Assembly (NCBI RefSeq): GCF_030272615.1
Contig: NC_081409.1
Location: 22,258,260-22,322,259 of the forward strand
Direction: 5' to 3'
Source of the DNA: Cryptomeria japonica
Lineage: Eukaryota; Streptophyta; Pinopsida; Cupressales; Cupressaceae
Length of the DNA: 64,000 bases
Shown here: positions 1 through 11,054 of the stretch, piece by piece
How the letters are laid out: the number at the start of each line of letters is the position of its first letter
Position numbering within the stretch: position 1 is the stretch's first letter
Notes under the pieces: model-generated
Seen by the model: only the letters and a program-made list of their open reading frames with translations
What the model was told of the DNA's origin: nothing
Database searches by the model: none
Program-made: the position numbers and the translations under genes

Positions 1-1806
1 TAGAAGGTTCCCCTATTGTTGGAACCAAAACACTGTACTTGGATTTTCTATGTAGCACATAGTCACCAGGAGGGATTGCTTTAGTAGATGCAGACCTAGC
101 TAGAACTAGTCTTGCCTTCTCAGGATTGTTTTTAATCACTTCTTCCCTCTTCTCTTTCAATGTTTGTATTACATCTTCAAAACAAAGAATTAGGAATTTT
201 GCCTTTTCCTCAAAGGGGTGAAAACTGGATAAGGGGTCATAGCTGGTGTCAAATTGGTGCACAAAATCTAGAGCCTTCTTGTAGGCCACCCATTTTTCTT
301 TCCTTAGCTCTTGCTCATCCAAATCAAACTCATTTCTGATGAGGTCTTTAGGGAATTGGAATTGGTGAGGTCTGCCTTTGCATACTGCCCTCTTCCTAAA
401 CATACTGTTAAAGAAGTCTCCAGGGTCAGAAAACCTTGACACTGTAGTGGATAGCCGATATGGTTGAAAGAACTCCTCAAAACACTTCCACCCACCTTTA
501 GTAATCATAAACTGATGTGCTATTGTTACTATAGGGAAAATGGTCCCTTTTCCTCTGTTAGATAGCTCTGCCTCTTGCACACTCAAAATCTGCTTGAGGA
601 CTTCTGCAATTCCTACTTTCAGTGGGACCTGATATGGCAGCAAAAATGGAGTGCCTCTGAAACCACACACTCTAAAAACTATGGAAATAGGGTATAAGTA
701 CATGTCACCCCAATTGTGAACAATTTTGATTCCTTCAGCATACTCCTTTGGCCTAAGAAACTCCAAAAGAGCTTTAGGGACCCTTGGATTCTTTGAGCAT
801 AAAAGAATTCTGATCTTGGATACAAAGCACTTATCAAACTTTAGGTAGCTAGCATCTTCCCTGTCCCATGACAACACTGTGCTCCATAATTGAACTGGCA
901 TTTTCTCCTTATCCTTTTCTTTCACCAGATCCATTCCATTGGCAAAGTGGTCACCACCCTTGAATAGAAATAGATGCATGAGAAGGGAGTACCATCCAAA
1001 AGGCCTATCCACCTTACCAATCTTTATCCCTATCAAGCCTTCATGGATTGCATCAGTAATATAGGGGCATAATCAAATGTAACTGCCAGAGAAGGATTTA
1101 AAATTTGAGCTATCATTAACATGTAATGAGTCGGCATGTTCACTTCAGCATCCTCTTCAAAAATTTGGCTAAGTGACCAATATAATCCTTTGGCTCTAAG
1201 AGTGAACAAATTTAAGGAGAAAGGCTCCATAGTATTAGGTTCTACAATAGTCAATCCACCTATTTTAACAAAAAATTCTTTAAGAGGTCCATTTCTAAGG
1301 TGATTCCTCTATGCATTGTAGACCTGAGCCAATGATTTAAAATTAATGGGCTCCAAATAATTGGACACCTCACTGAGCCCAAATACATTTTTGAACTCAT
1401 CATCATTTATTTCAATGAGGGTTTTTTCATTTATATCCCTAACACTTTTGGTAACAGGGTTATAGTTGTGTGCAATCTGAGTTAGGAGATCCACATCCAT
1501 GAACACTCCAGGGACCATCAATTTACCTACATCTAACTCCCAAATATTGTTCATTGGGGTTGGGGAGTGTCTCATAATAAATCCAACCTTGAATAAACCC
1601 AAACCTGACAACCCTATTTGTGGGTCTCTCAGCCAATTACCCTCATCATACAATCCTTCTCCTATTCTCAAGCGAGGAGCCTTGGGCACTAATTCTTTAA
1701 CCTTAGCTGCTACGTTTGTGGACATAGACAACTATTCCAGGAAATCATCACAAATTGCTCTCTCTTGGTAATTAACTTTCCCTGTGAAGTCCCTTCTAGG
1801 TGCCAT
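1..1806 (-). pseudogene. Broken gene for a large unknown protein, retroelement-associated (partial)
   Basis: Reading from an ATG at 1806 (peptide begins MAPRRDFTGKVNY), one frame runs down to the left edge, so the gene is cut by the window and the visible part is about 600 residues. It is broken by TAG at 1732-1734, TAG at 1309-1311, and a 1-base loss near 1063-1068; between these the frame is clean and reads as ordinary globular protein. I do not recognise a known domain. The middle contains a hydrophobic stretch (WYSLLMHLFLFKGG, about 960-1010) in a context like the FGQLLVGLFFYFQG stretch of the long ORF2 proteins at 43321-46987 and 52570-55911, which hints at distant relationship. The C-terminal visible part is rich in Lys/Glu. 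It could be a retroelement gag/env-like ORF or a decayed host gene. The frame is well supported; the identity is not. Confidence 0.6.
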
Positions 1807-2144
1807 CTCAATGATATGCAATTAATTCAATTACTAATCACAACAATTCTTTAATAGAACAAAACCACAATTCGATCAAACTTTCAAGTAACTGGTAAGC
1901 AAGATACAAGAAAACCTATTCTCGGCCTGAAGAACTCTGCTCTGCACCAGATTTTTCACAACAACTCTTTGAAATGATGCCTACATTCAATTGATGTGAG
2001 CGTATATACTGCAATCAGGTTCTTAACTATGACATTATCACCACAGGCTTCGGCCATCACCTTAGAATTGAATTCACGAATGAATTCAAAAATTTCACTC
2101 CAATGGATCACAAAATGTCTGTGTTTCTATCACTTTCTTGTTTT
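1807..2144. other. Non-coding stretch upstream of the 1-1806 gene
   Basis: I see no gene, LTR end or primer-binding site here. It would be the leader of the minus-strand gene at 1-1806. Confidence 0.3.
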
Positions 2145-3205
2145 GCCATTTCACGAAGCCTAAAATCTGTGCTTCTTCATAAAGCAAAATCATGCCAACC
2201 ATTAGATACAGTGAAACTTGCACGACTTTTACTTTATTGACTATTCTTCATCCGATGACAGACTTAGATCTCTTTCGCCATTTCGTGAAAGCTAAACATC
2301 GTGCACATTCACCCAATGAAACCGTGTGGGTCGTTCGATCAGAAGGAACTTGATCGGTCTTTATTCTATCCTGTGACTAGTGGCTAACCCCACTAACAGC
2401 ACACCGAGCATTTAAGGCTAGCGGTTTTGCTGTTTTGCGAACGATAATTACCTTGCATCTTCGGGTTGCGAAATAGCGCCCACCATCAGATCCCTTTTGA
2501 GATACTCACCTTTTAACAAACTTAACTAGTAGCAGTGGGCCCTTTGACTCAACATCATCCAACCTGGCAACCGACTAGCAAAGGAAACCAACGTGTCAAT
2601 CTTTTATTCATCGAACAACTTCCATGAGATCCACTTTAGGTCCGCCATGTGTATTTGACAACTTGCCTTTTTGTCAGCGGTCCGATCCATTTGCTCTGCC
2701 ACGACACCGACCAAGTGCCTGCCATGTCACTTCGCTATTTCACGAAGGTTAAATTTCGGTCACCTTAAGGCTGCAAAATGGCGCTGACCATTCGATCAAA
2801 AGGAACTTGATTGATCTTTACTTTCAATCCTTACCACCTCATGGATCAACTTTCCCTTTCACCATTTCGTGAAGCATAAAACCCGTGCATCTTTGGCTTG
2901 CGAAATAGCGTGAGCCGTCCGATCAAAAGGAATTTGATCACTATTTACCATAGTCTTTGCTGGATGCCGGAGCCAATTTCCTTTTTGCCATTTTGTGAAG
3001 GTTAAATCTCAGTCACCTTTATCTTGCAAAACCACGCGGGCCGTCTGATCAAATAGAACTTGATTGGTCTTTATCTTTAGTGAAAACTTGGATTGCCAGA
3101 CCCACTTCCGCCTTTCGCCACTTCGTGAATGGTAACTCACAAGCATCTTAGGGCTACAAAATCATGCGCGCCTTTAGATTAAAAGGAACCTCCTCTTTGG
3201 TTAGG
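2145..3205. repeat. Degenerate tandem repeat, unit about 127 bp, with internal inverted repeat
   Basis: A recurring phrase close to GCCATTTCGTGAAGGTTAAA starts at about 2145, 2277, 2429, 2734, 2861, 2987 and 3117. It is followed each time by GTGCA..CTT, then TTGCGAAATAGCG, then GATCAAAAGGAACTTGAT (2345, 2803, 2925, 3055, 3183). Spacing is 126-130 bp in the right half and 132-152 bp in the left half; the 2429-2734 gap fits two decayed units. Within a unit CGC(C/T)ATTTCG and CGAAATAGCG are inverted relative to each other, so each unit can fold into a stem. It lies upstream of the broken gene at 1-1806 and may be part of the same element's leader. Confidence 0.75.
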
Positions 3206-4289
3206 AGCCTGATTAAAAATTAAAACCTTATGAAAGACTTAGAAAAATAATGCACTGCTAGACCTACCTAGGAAGAAATAAGAAAGGGGGAGGACACTTC
3301 TCACGGAAAACGAACCCTTCTTTAAGTGAATAAAGTAACACAAAATTAGAAGGAGAGGGTTTTTCTCAGACACTGGAGCAATTAAGACTTAAACCCTAAA
3401 CCCTCTTTGGACCTAAAGCAATTAGAGGTAACAAGGCCATACCAGACTCAAAATTTTCACAGACTTAGCCAATTATGGGACAAGAATACCCATTTTTTAA
3501 ACAGTGATAACAATAAGATTGATGATGGATACATGAAATTTTGTGTCTTTATTGATAATGCAATATATATTCATCACTGAGCCTTATTATGTAACAATGA
3601 AGCATTATACATTTGGGTATGAGGAACCAAGATGTAGAGATATCTCATTGTAGAAACAAACACGTAACAAACAAAGAGTGAACCCTTCATTCTGGATATA
3701 GCGTCGGGGGTCGAGGTATGTGTGATAGTCACAAGCATAACTATCCATGATATTTTGCATAGGATATTCGTCAAATGAACGTACCAACACAAACAACCAC
3801 TGGAACTATTGCCCCAGAACTTCATTGGTTCACACCACAAAAAACAAAAAAAGAAAAAGATCAATCCCATCATGGATCCTCTAGTCACTTGTATACATCC
3901 TTGAGTAGCATAGAAACCGATCTGATTGACAATTGATAAAAGATAAAGACCAAATAGGACAAAATCCACAAGCCATACTAATCCATGTCTTTGTTTTGAT
4001 TTCTTGATGTGATGGTTGATAATATTTGATCTTAGAAAGTGTGGACCTTGTTTAAGACTGACTTGTTTGATTTTGAGTGTATCCATCTATGTTTAAGACA
4101 AGATAATGATCACTTGATATGGATTGTTGATACGATTAATTATACAATTTGATCAGTTGATTGCAGATGTTGATAAGATAGTTTTATCCTTTGTGAAATT
4201 CGTGCGAAGTGTTTGTTGTATATTTGCTAGGGTGTTTGATTCTTGCGAGACATTTTATTGCAAGTTTTTCTGTTGTTTTTTTATTTTTT
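3206..4289. other. Unassigned stretch
   Basis: No recognisable gene or element end. A 170-codon minus-strand open frame (3574-4086) encodes a hydrophobic, cysteine-rich peptide with no family signature and is probably chance. A short run of two telomere-like AAACCCT units occurs near 3390. Confidence 0.3.
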
Positions 4290-4580
4290 GGCACTTTTTC
4301 GAAGAGCTTTTTTGATATTTTTGGTTGAATGTTAGATTGATATTTGAATTTTTTTGGTTGATTTTGTGTTTTTGGATTTTTCCAAAACTTTTTGGATGTT
4401 ATTGGTATGAGTTTTAGGATTTTTTCAAAAACTTTTATGATTTTTAGGTTTTTTTAGGGCTTTTTATGATTTTTTAGGATTTTTTCAGAACATTTTCCAA
4501 ATTTTAGGATTTTTTTAGGACTTTTAACGATTTTTAAGGAATTTTTTTAGGACTTTTTCGAATTTTTAGAATTCTTTCAG
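4290..4580. repeat. T-rich degenerate short tandem repeat
   Basis: The phrase TTTTTAGGATTTTTTC and variants (AGGACTTTT, AGGGCTTTTT, AGAACATTTT) recur about every 22-35 bases from roughly 4290 to 4580. This is an imperfect minisatellite or a decayed T-rich tract; no coding potential. Confidence 0.55.
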
Positions 4581-5545
4581 CTATGCCCCCAACATGTAGA
4601 CCTATTATGACATGATGATCTACAAAATACATGTGGAGACAATGAAATTTTGATATGAAGCTATGCTAATGCAAGAATCAAGATGAAAATGCATTTCCTA
4701 TTTGAACAAGGATGATTGTATGCACGTATCATTTTGTAATTCCTTAATTGAATTAAAGGTACACAAATTTTCAGAGATAGGAGTTCAATCCATTCTCAGA
4801 AGACCTTGGATCATCCAACTTAACACACTATATAACTAGGATTTATAAATGGAGATGCGGAAAACTTCCCCATTGATTCTTGAAACTTTGATCTTTTTTT
4901 GCCTATGTGTTTTCAATTAAATTTATTCCAACTCCTATTGTATGCAAGAAAAGCGGGTCGATAGAACTCAATATGTGAAAAACGGAGCTCTATGGAGCCT
5001 TTCTCACACACCCACAGGACTTCTTGGTGCAAGCTATAGAGTAATGAAGTATCACTCAACTTCCCAAGGTGGGTCCCATGGTTCTCTATCTTACATGGTC
5101 CCTCAAACACTTATAACCATTAGAGACCCTTAGAATCCAATGTGATTAGTTACGTGAGTTATTTTGACTTCAAAAGCATCCTAGATAGAGCCTTGCTACC
5201 AGTCAAATGTCTATAGCCCCGATGAGGTTATTCACTATAATCTCTCGAATATTGCTCCATTGCCAATTGACATTCATAACTCCAATGGAGTTACTCACAT
5301 GTTCCCATAGCCAAGCTTTTATTGCACTTGTGCGTATGATATTTTAGTTACATATCTTTTCTCTTTTGCCTTGATTATTTGATATGGAATTTGGCATAGC
5401 TCTTTTTCTTTTATATTCTTTCCTTGACTTGTAAGTAATGAAACTTGCTTGGGTATGACGATTACAACAATGTTGAAGTAGAATTTTGGATTTTTCACTA
5501 GCCATATGATCAACTAGGTATCTATAATGACTTAGAGCAAATAAT
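4581..5545. other. Unassigned stretch
   Basis: Nothing recognisable. Overlapping short open frames on both strands at 4913-5133 are mirror images of the same GC-richer segment and show no protein family features. Confidence 0.3.
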
Positions 5546-5550
5546 TAATG

Positions 5551-6417
5551 TGTTTGCTTTATACACTCAGATGAGAATGGTTGATGTTTTCATTGATGGA
5601 AACCAACTGGTAACAAGGTTCTATTGGTAATAGACTTCACCTACCGACACAGACAGTCACTACAAGGGTTATCCACACCGACATCCAGTTACATCGACAA
5701 CAGATTATACTAGCAGTCTAAGCCAACTTGGAAATAATATTGTTTATATGAAATGTATTGTAATGTAATATTATATTTGTATGGTCGACATGATGTAATG
5801 TAAAGACTCATATATATAAGATCTTGCAGGTCATTTGAATATATGATATGTAATGTAAGGAAGCGGTAATATGTGATAGGTTATGCTAGCAAATAATTGT
5901 ATATGCATTTTGATGTATTTATCTTGAGAGCGAATAAGAAGCAGAGCAGAGCGAAGCAAGGTTTTGGCAGAGGTATTAGACAAAGCTTAAACCGGTACTG
6001 AATTTGGTATTGCAGATGCTATTTTGAAGCAGTACATTGTTATTAGATTTAACCATCCAATTGTAGTCAGTGGGATTCCATTTTGTGTTGAGCAGTGAGC
6101 TCTAGGCAGTTGGCCTTCCTGCATGTGCAAGCCCCTATTGTACTAAGTAATATCTATTCATATTGGCCAGTGAGTAAATAATGTGGGTCATAAATGCTAC
6201 CGAGGTTTTTCCCTTATCGGGTTTGCTCACCAAAAATATCTGTGTTATGGTCTGCATTGATGCTTATTCTTTTGTTTCTCTTTATTACATTATTATTTGC
6301 TTACCGGTATATTAGTTTGGGTTGTAAAGTTGCAAATAAGTTTAAATCTTTTATCCACTGGTTAGACATTGATTCACCCCCCTTTCAGTGTCTTTGGGAC
6401 TAACCAAGCATCTAACA
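5551..6417 (+). mobile_element. Solo LTR, Sirevirus-like family
   Basis: An 867-bp segment starting TGTTTGC and ending CTAACA is flanked by the exact 5-bp direct repeat TAATG (5546-5550 and 6418-6422), the target duplication expected for an LTR. Inside it has the family hallmarks also seen in the LTRs at 27492, 31452 and 37078: TCATTGATGG near the start, a segment like AAACCGGTACTGAAT near 5990, GCAGTGAGCTCTAGGC, GCATGTGCA, TTTTTCCC..ATCGGGTTT, and GATTCACCCCCC before the end. No internal region is present, so unequal recombination between two LTRs is the likely origin. Confidence 0.85.
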
Positions 6418-6422
6418 TAATG

Positions 6423-6792
6423 TGTAAGATACAACAATTGATAAACTTCAAGTAACAAGGCTCAATAGTGAAACTTCTACCCAACCATAGATAAATCCCA
6501 ATCACAAGGTGACGTTTAAGATGGATGACCTAAGACTTTTGAAACCTTCTTGTATGAGTATCTAAGAAATGAGATGACCCGAAGATCCTTTCAGTGTAGA
6601 TAGGTAATTAACCAAGACAATCTCTTGCTTTATTGATGCAACTATATGGGAATGCAGAGACTATATGTTATGAAGATTTGTGAGTATGATATGCTAAAAA
6701 AGAAACTATATGCAATGCAATACTTTTTAAGGAAATTTCGGCCCATTCATGGGCCTAGGTGGGTTAATTCATCTTTTGAGCAATTAAATGAT
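6423..6792. other. Unassigned stretch
   Basis: Nothing recognisable between the solo LTR and the RNase H remnant. Confidence 0.3.
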
Positions 6793-6804
6793 TAGTTAAT
6801 CAAC

Positions 6805-7332
6805 AATTGGACTTTGCCAGAAGAAGGGTGGATAAAGGTGAACTTTGATGGTACATCAAAAGGCAACCCGATAAATTCAGGTGTAGGGGTTGTATTTTGA
6901 GATTGGCAAGGTGATATGGTAGCTTGGGGTGCCAAACAACTGGTGAGAGGTACAAATAATGTAGCTAAGGTACAAGCAACAATATTGGTAGCTAAGTGGG
7001 GTTTCAAACTAGGTTTTAAAAAACTGCACTTGGAAGGTAACTCATTGATTATAATAAATGCTATTATTAGAGGAGATATGTTGGCTTGGGTGTTAGATAA
7101 GTATGTTCAGAAGATCAAAAATGATCTGAATTACTTTGAATATTTTAAAGTAACTAATGTGCAGAGAGAGGGCAACAGAGAAATAGATACACTCTCAAAA
7201 TGGGCCTGTAATTTTGATGGTATACATGATTTTCATTTAGAAGATTTTCGTGGATTGATGGTGGATGACGTGGATAGGGATTTAATGGTTTTGGAAACCT
7301 CGAAAAGGGCAGATGGAGGTTGTGTTGGATGA
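6805..7332 (+). pseudogene. RNase H domain remnant of a LINE-like element
   Basis: From about 6805 the plus strand encodes a plant RVT_3-type RNase H, the C-terminal domain of many plant LINE polyproteins: WIKVNFDGTSKGN, then GVGVVF, a TGA stop near 6898, then DWQGDMVAWGAKQL and REGNREIDTLSKWA. The first aspartate (NFDG) is present. The positions that are normally Glu and Asp are Lys (VAKVQA) and Asn (LEGNSL), so the active site is lost. No reverse transcriptase lies upstream; a solo LTR and unassigned DNA occupy that side. It is a dead fragment. A decayed stand-alone RNase H-like gene is a less likely alternative. Confidence 0.65.
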
Positions 7333-7590
7333 GGTACATGGTAGTTGCATGATTTGGAGGTAAAGTAAATACTGAAATTGTGTAAACTTTTTATGAAATA
7401 TATTTGGAAAGAGATATGATGATTTTGCATTTATTTTTTTGGCTTTGGCAATGGTTTTGGGTGTGCAGCTTGGACACTGTGCGAATGGCATTAATAACGA
7501 CCTTGAGGATTGTTTTTTTTTCTTTTTTCTTAATCCGCATTCCATCTTCTGAAAAATTCTCTAAGAAGCTATAGAGAGTAGATTTTTGGT

Positions 7591-8052
7591 TTGAAGGTGA
7601 TGACACTGCAGCTGAGTATAATGGAGGCTTTTCTTATATTTAAAATAAGCAAGAAACTAGTGCCTTTTGTGGGAAAGGTAATAGATAGGTGTATTAAAGG
7701 CCTATTCCTTTACAAGGACAAACAACTCACAAATGTGGTGAAGCTATTGTTGGGAGAAAAAATTACTCATATTAGTCACAGATACAGGACTAATATGGAT
7801 ATCTACTCACTTATTATTGCTTGGGGACTCAAATTTGAAACCATGGTGGCCGCGGTAAAAAATGTTTTAAATGATTTAATTGTTGTAGACTATTTGGGGG
7901 ATTTGGACTCCATTTTTGAATGGGAAGTCCCGAGTGTGGGTATCAACATTTCAAAAGGCTCGATAGAGAACACTAACCCCATTCCCTTTGTCCACATACC
8001 AGAGGATGTCATAAAAGAGAGATGTAAAGCCCAAATATGGAGAGGATGGTAA
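7591..8052 (+). CDS. Unrecognised open frame, possibly a decayed gene fragment
   Basis: A 153-codon open frame starting at the ATG at 7591. I do not recognise it. The composition looks like a real globular protein (for example YSLIIAWGLKFETMVAAV and IPFVHIPEDVIKERC) rather than random translation. After it, another frame from about 8068 to 8210 reads coding-like (RVEVRRELRSRVRTEETV) up to a TGA, which suggests one frameshift inside a longer old gene. The insertion site of the large gypsy element is just downstream (8226). The fragment could be the 3' part of the LINE-like element at 6805, or host sequence. Confidence 0.25.
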   Translation: MKVMTLQLSIMEAFLIFKISKKLVPFVGKVIDRCIKGLFLYKDKQLTNVVKLLLGEKITHISHRYRTNMDIYSLIIAWGLKFETMVAAVKNVLNDLIVVDYLGDLDSIFEWEVPSVGINISKGSIENTNPIPFVHIPEDVIKERCKAQIWRGW

Positions 8053-8226
8053 GCCATCAAAATGTTTGTAGGTTTAATGAGAGTGGAAGATTCTCTTCAT
8101 GTCATGAGATTGCAAGGGTCGAAGTGCGACGTGAGTTGAGGTCGAGAGTGCGCACAGAGGAGACGGTGCGTACAATTCCCAAGTTTAATGAAGAGCATGG
8201 CAATGCAAGACAATGATTATAGAATG

Positions 8227-8726
8227 TGTTGGGACCTATAAAATCTTGAGGGTTTAGGGTTTTTGCTTTTTTAGGAAAACATTTAGAAAAATTAAACCTT
8301 TGTAGCACATTATTGTAATTCATACTGAACTTGAACCCTTGAACCTTTTTAGTTCAAGGTTCAAGGTTCAACTATTTCTCTTGTGTGAGTCGTGGCTTTG
8401 TAATATTTTTTAATAAGCAAGTGAGAATGTGATGTCAGTTTTGAACCATTTGCTAATCGGTTCAAGGTTCGAGGTTCAAAATGTCCCTTTCTTCTAATTA
8501 AAGGTCTTTGCTCGTTAATTTTTCTACTTAAGTGGAAGGGTCTATGCGTCGTCAAGAGGGGCCCCCTTTTAAAGTCTAGGTCTGGGCGGATTCTGAAAAG
8601 TTTTTAATTTTTCCTAAGTCCTATGTCTTTTCCTATGTCTCTGTCGGGTTTTCCTAAAGATCGAGCAAGTTTCTTTAGATCTCGCGGTTGTCGCTACACC
8701 ATAATACAAAAGTGCTCGATGGTCAT
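8227..8726 (+). repeat. 5' LTR of the Tat-like element, first part
   Basis: Matches 29246-29747 closely: TATAAAATCTTGAGGGTT, then TAGCACATTATTGTAATTC, then GGTTCAAGGTT repeats, GTCAAGAGGGGCCCCC and AAAAGTGCTCGATGGT. It stops at 8726, where a minus-strand element is inserted, and resumes after 17605 with TTCACCGCGACATGG. The TATAAAA near 8237 is a possible core promoter element but lies very near the LTR start. Confidence 0.9.
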
Positions 8727-9102
8727 ATTTGAGTTGAGAAAATACAACACCATAGGAGCCCAAATGATCTCTGCAAGCTAAAAAACCTGTTACAAGGAGA
8801 AGCAAGGAAGCAAATCACAGAAGAAAGAAATACACAGAAAATATGCTCAAAAAGAGAGAGCTCAATATTCACCAAAAAGTGTAATGTAATAATCCTTCTT
8901 CTTACAATGAAAAGAAAGAAGTCAACCTTTAATAGGTCAAGAAACCCTAAAAGGGAAAACCTAGGTTTGCACATAAATAATTAATAAAAGAATTAACTAT
9001 TATGCACCTAAAGTTAGCTTAAGTGTAAAATAGATAAAGGGAACTTAAATAATTAAATAAATATTATTTAATTAATCAAGTAAATACCCGAATACTCTAA
9101 CA
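8727..9102 (-). repeat. 3' LTR of the small minus-strand element
   Basis: 376 bp; on the plus strand it ends AATACTCTAACA and is followed at once by CCCCCCCTTAAGC, the complement of a polypurine tract. It matches 17229-17604 with scattered single-base differences. Confidence 0.9.
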
Positions 9103-9114
9103 CCCCCCCTTAAG
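9103..9114 (-). promoter_or_regulatory. Polypurine tract of the small minus-strand element
   Basis: Minus strand reads CTTAAGGGGGGG directly before the LTR start TGTTAG. It is the primer for plus-strand DNA synthesis. The copia element nested inside this one has the same CTTAAGGGGGGG tract at 15322-15333. Confidence 0.8.
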
Positions 9115-9374
9115 CTAGACTTAGGGAGAAGCTAAAACCTAGAACAACTACTGAAAGCAGGAAAGATGTGTCCCGACAACAAGGCCTGATCAGGTATCCA
9201 AATACAATGAAATCTCTATGAAATGGAGACAAAGGAGAAAACCTAGTGGAAAAAAACTCCTCTCCAAAACGAGATAAAAGAACACCATTGAAGCATGAAG
9301 AACCTTCAAACACTATCAAAGAATAACTGCTGATCTGAAGAACCTCCACTGAAATAGAACATGATCAGGTAGAG
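9115..9374 (-). other. Internal non-coding DNA of the small minus-strand element, left portion
   Basis: No retroelement domain on either strand. It contains a purine-rich stretch and a 79-codon minus-strand frame of serine/phenylalanine-rich composition that I do not consider a gene. It joins 15980-17216 once the copia element is removed. Confidence 0.6.
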
Positions 9375-9379
9375 AAGAC

Positions 9380-10020
9380 TGTTAGTGTAGGTTTTTTATT
9401 TTTCTCATGTTAGGGGGTATTTATTTTTCCTACACATATATTATTTAAGCTTGCTTAGGTTAATAGGAGTGGTTTCTATGAGGACACGTGGCTAAATACT
9501 TCAGCTACATGTGTAACTCTCCACCTCACATGGGTAGTTGAGTTTCACACCCTCTTTTGGCTTGCTATGCCACCCCTCATAACCACTATTTTGTCATTTC
9601 CTAAGTGGGTTATGGGGTAGTTGGGTTTCACACCCTCTTTTGGCCTTATGTGCCAACTTTTTCAACTCCTTTTTTGTCTTCATGTAAGAAGGTTATGCCA
9701 CATGTTTTGACATTTACCAAGAAAGTAAAACCTCCCACTTTTTATGGGGAATAAGAGTTAATGCACCCCTTGGATGTATATGTTTATATTTTTCTATATA
9801 ATAAGCACTATACTCTCACCTTCACTAGTCAAGTTAGTGGAGTGATAGCTTGGTGAGAGTCTTCTCCAAATTCTCCTCTTTGTCTCTATTTCTCTCTCAT
9901 ATTGAAATTATCTTCATTCAGCTATTTTGATCTTCGATCATCCGTTGTATGAGAAGTTGCATGTGATCTACGACTGACATCAGATTTTGGCTTGATTCTC
10001 TCTTCTCACAGAATCTCACA
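9380..10020 (+). repeat. 5' LTR of the copia element at 9380-15974
   Basis: Starts TGTTAGTGTAGG and ends GAATCTCACA. TATATTTTTCTATATAATAAG near 9777-9797 is the best TATA-box candidate for the element's promoter; the same sequence is present in the 3' LTR. Sequence such as GTTGGGTTTCACACCCTCTTTTGG is repeated twice within the LTR (about 9535 and 9620). Confidence 0.95.
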
Positions 10021-10032
10021 TGGTATCAGAGC
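10021..10032 (+). promoter_or_regulatory. Primer-binding site, initiator-Met type
   Basis: TGGTATCAGAGC follows the LTR end with no spacer; complementary to the 3' end of plant initiator methionine tRNA, the usual primer of copia elements. Confidence 0.9.
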
Positions 10033-11054
10033 TTATTGTCTGGTATAGCTCATTGCTTTTTATTTATTTATTTGAGGGATTTGAGACTTTTATATAGCTA
10101 ATATTTTCCTTAAAAACTAAGTATGCTCTTCTCCTGCATTCTCATGTGATCTGGAGAATCAGAACAGTTTAAAGGAAAATAGCTTCTAGTTAAATTTGGT
10201 TTACATGTATGTGTTCTTGTAAGATCTGGGTGATTATAGCTTTGTGGTAATATTGGAAGCTTAATAAGAATTTTCAAAGTGTCCATAAGGCTTGACAAAG
10301 TCAAAAGTGACTTTTACTTCACCAAAATCAGAGTTTGGAGGACACAGTAAAAAATCAGAGTAAATTTTTTTTACTGGAGCTGTTTTAATTTCGGCTTTAG
10401 TTTTATAACTTATGTTCACTTTCACAAAAAATGATTTTTGGGTTTTCTTTCCAGCATCGAAAAACTTCTGGGTTTTGGATGGTATTTCTAGAAAATTAAT
10501 AAATTTTGCAGAAATCGAGCTTTAATAGGGCCTGAACTGTTTTTCTATCAGGGAAATTCAACAACATTTCTTAAAAGTTGCACAACTTTTGCCTCGGGTG
10601 TCAGATTTTTGAAAACAAATACTTGACGAAAAGATGGAAATGAGAACTCTCCATTATTGCAGGTCTAATTGAATTTTTTTTTGCCTTTTTATATCAGATA
10701 TTAAAGGTTTTATCAGCTGCTTCATTTTCTCTTCAACTGGTCATATCTTTCTCCTCACAACTCTGTTTTTCAAAAACTAATAGTTGTTGGAAAGGTATTG
10801 AGATAAATTAAGCAATTATAAGGATAATTTGTTTCAGATCTTGTCTAAAATTATTTGTATTTAAAATATCTATTGGTTTCTTATAAGAATTGTAATCTGA
10901 TAAAAAACCTTGTAAATGCACTAATTATAAAGTGCCAACCTTGTAATATTTTGGGGGGGGGGTGATTTTTGAGACTAGTGAAAAGGGGGGGTATCTCTTG
11001 TGCCTTCTTTTTTTGCACTTTTACTGATTCTTTGCAATCTTCTTTTCTACTATC
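10033..11054 (+). other. Long untranslated leader of the copia element
   Basis: About 1 kb between primer-binding site and gag start with no plausible gene on either strand. It includes a run of ten G at about 10951 and a second G run at about 10985. Confidence 0.7.

Noticed and set aside
2145-3205. CRISPR-like array
   Set aside because: Units of about 127 bp with diverged sequence and no constant repeat/unique spacer pattern; plant tandem repeat.
3380-3410. Telomere-like AAACCCTAAACCCT
   Set aside because: Only two units; common by chance in plant DNA.
3574-4086. 170-codon minus-strand open frame with hydrophobic segments
   Set aside because: No family signature, atypical composition, no homologous copy in the window; likely chance in AT-rich DNA.
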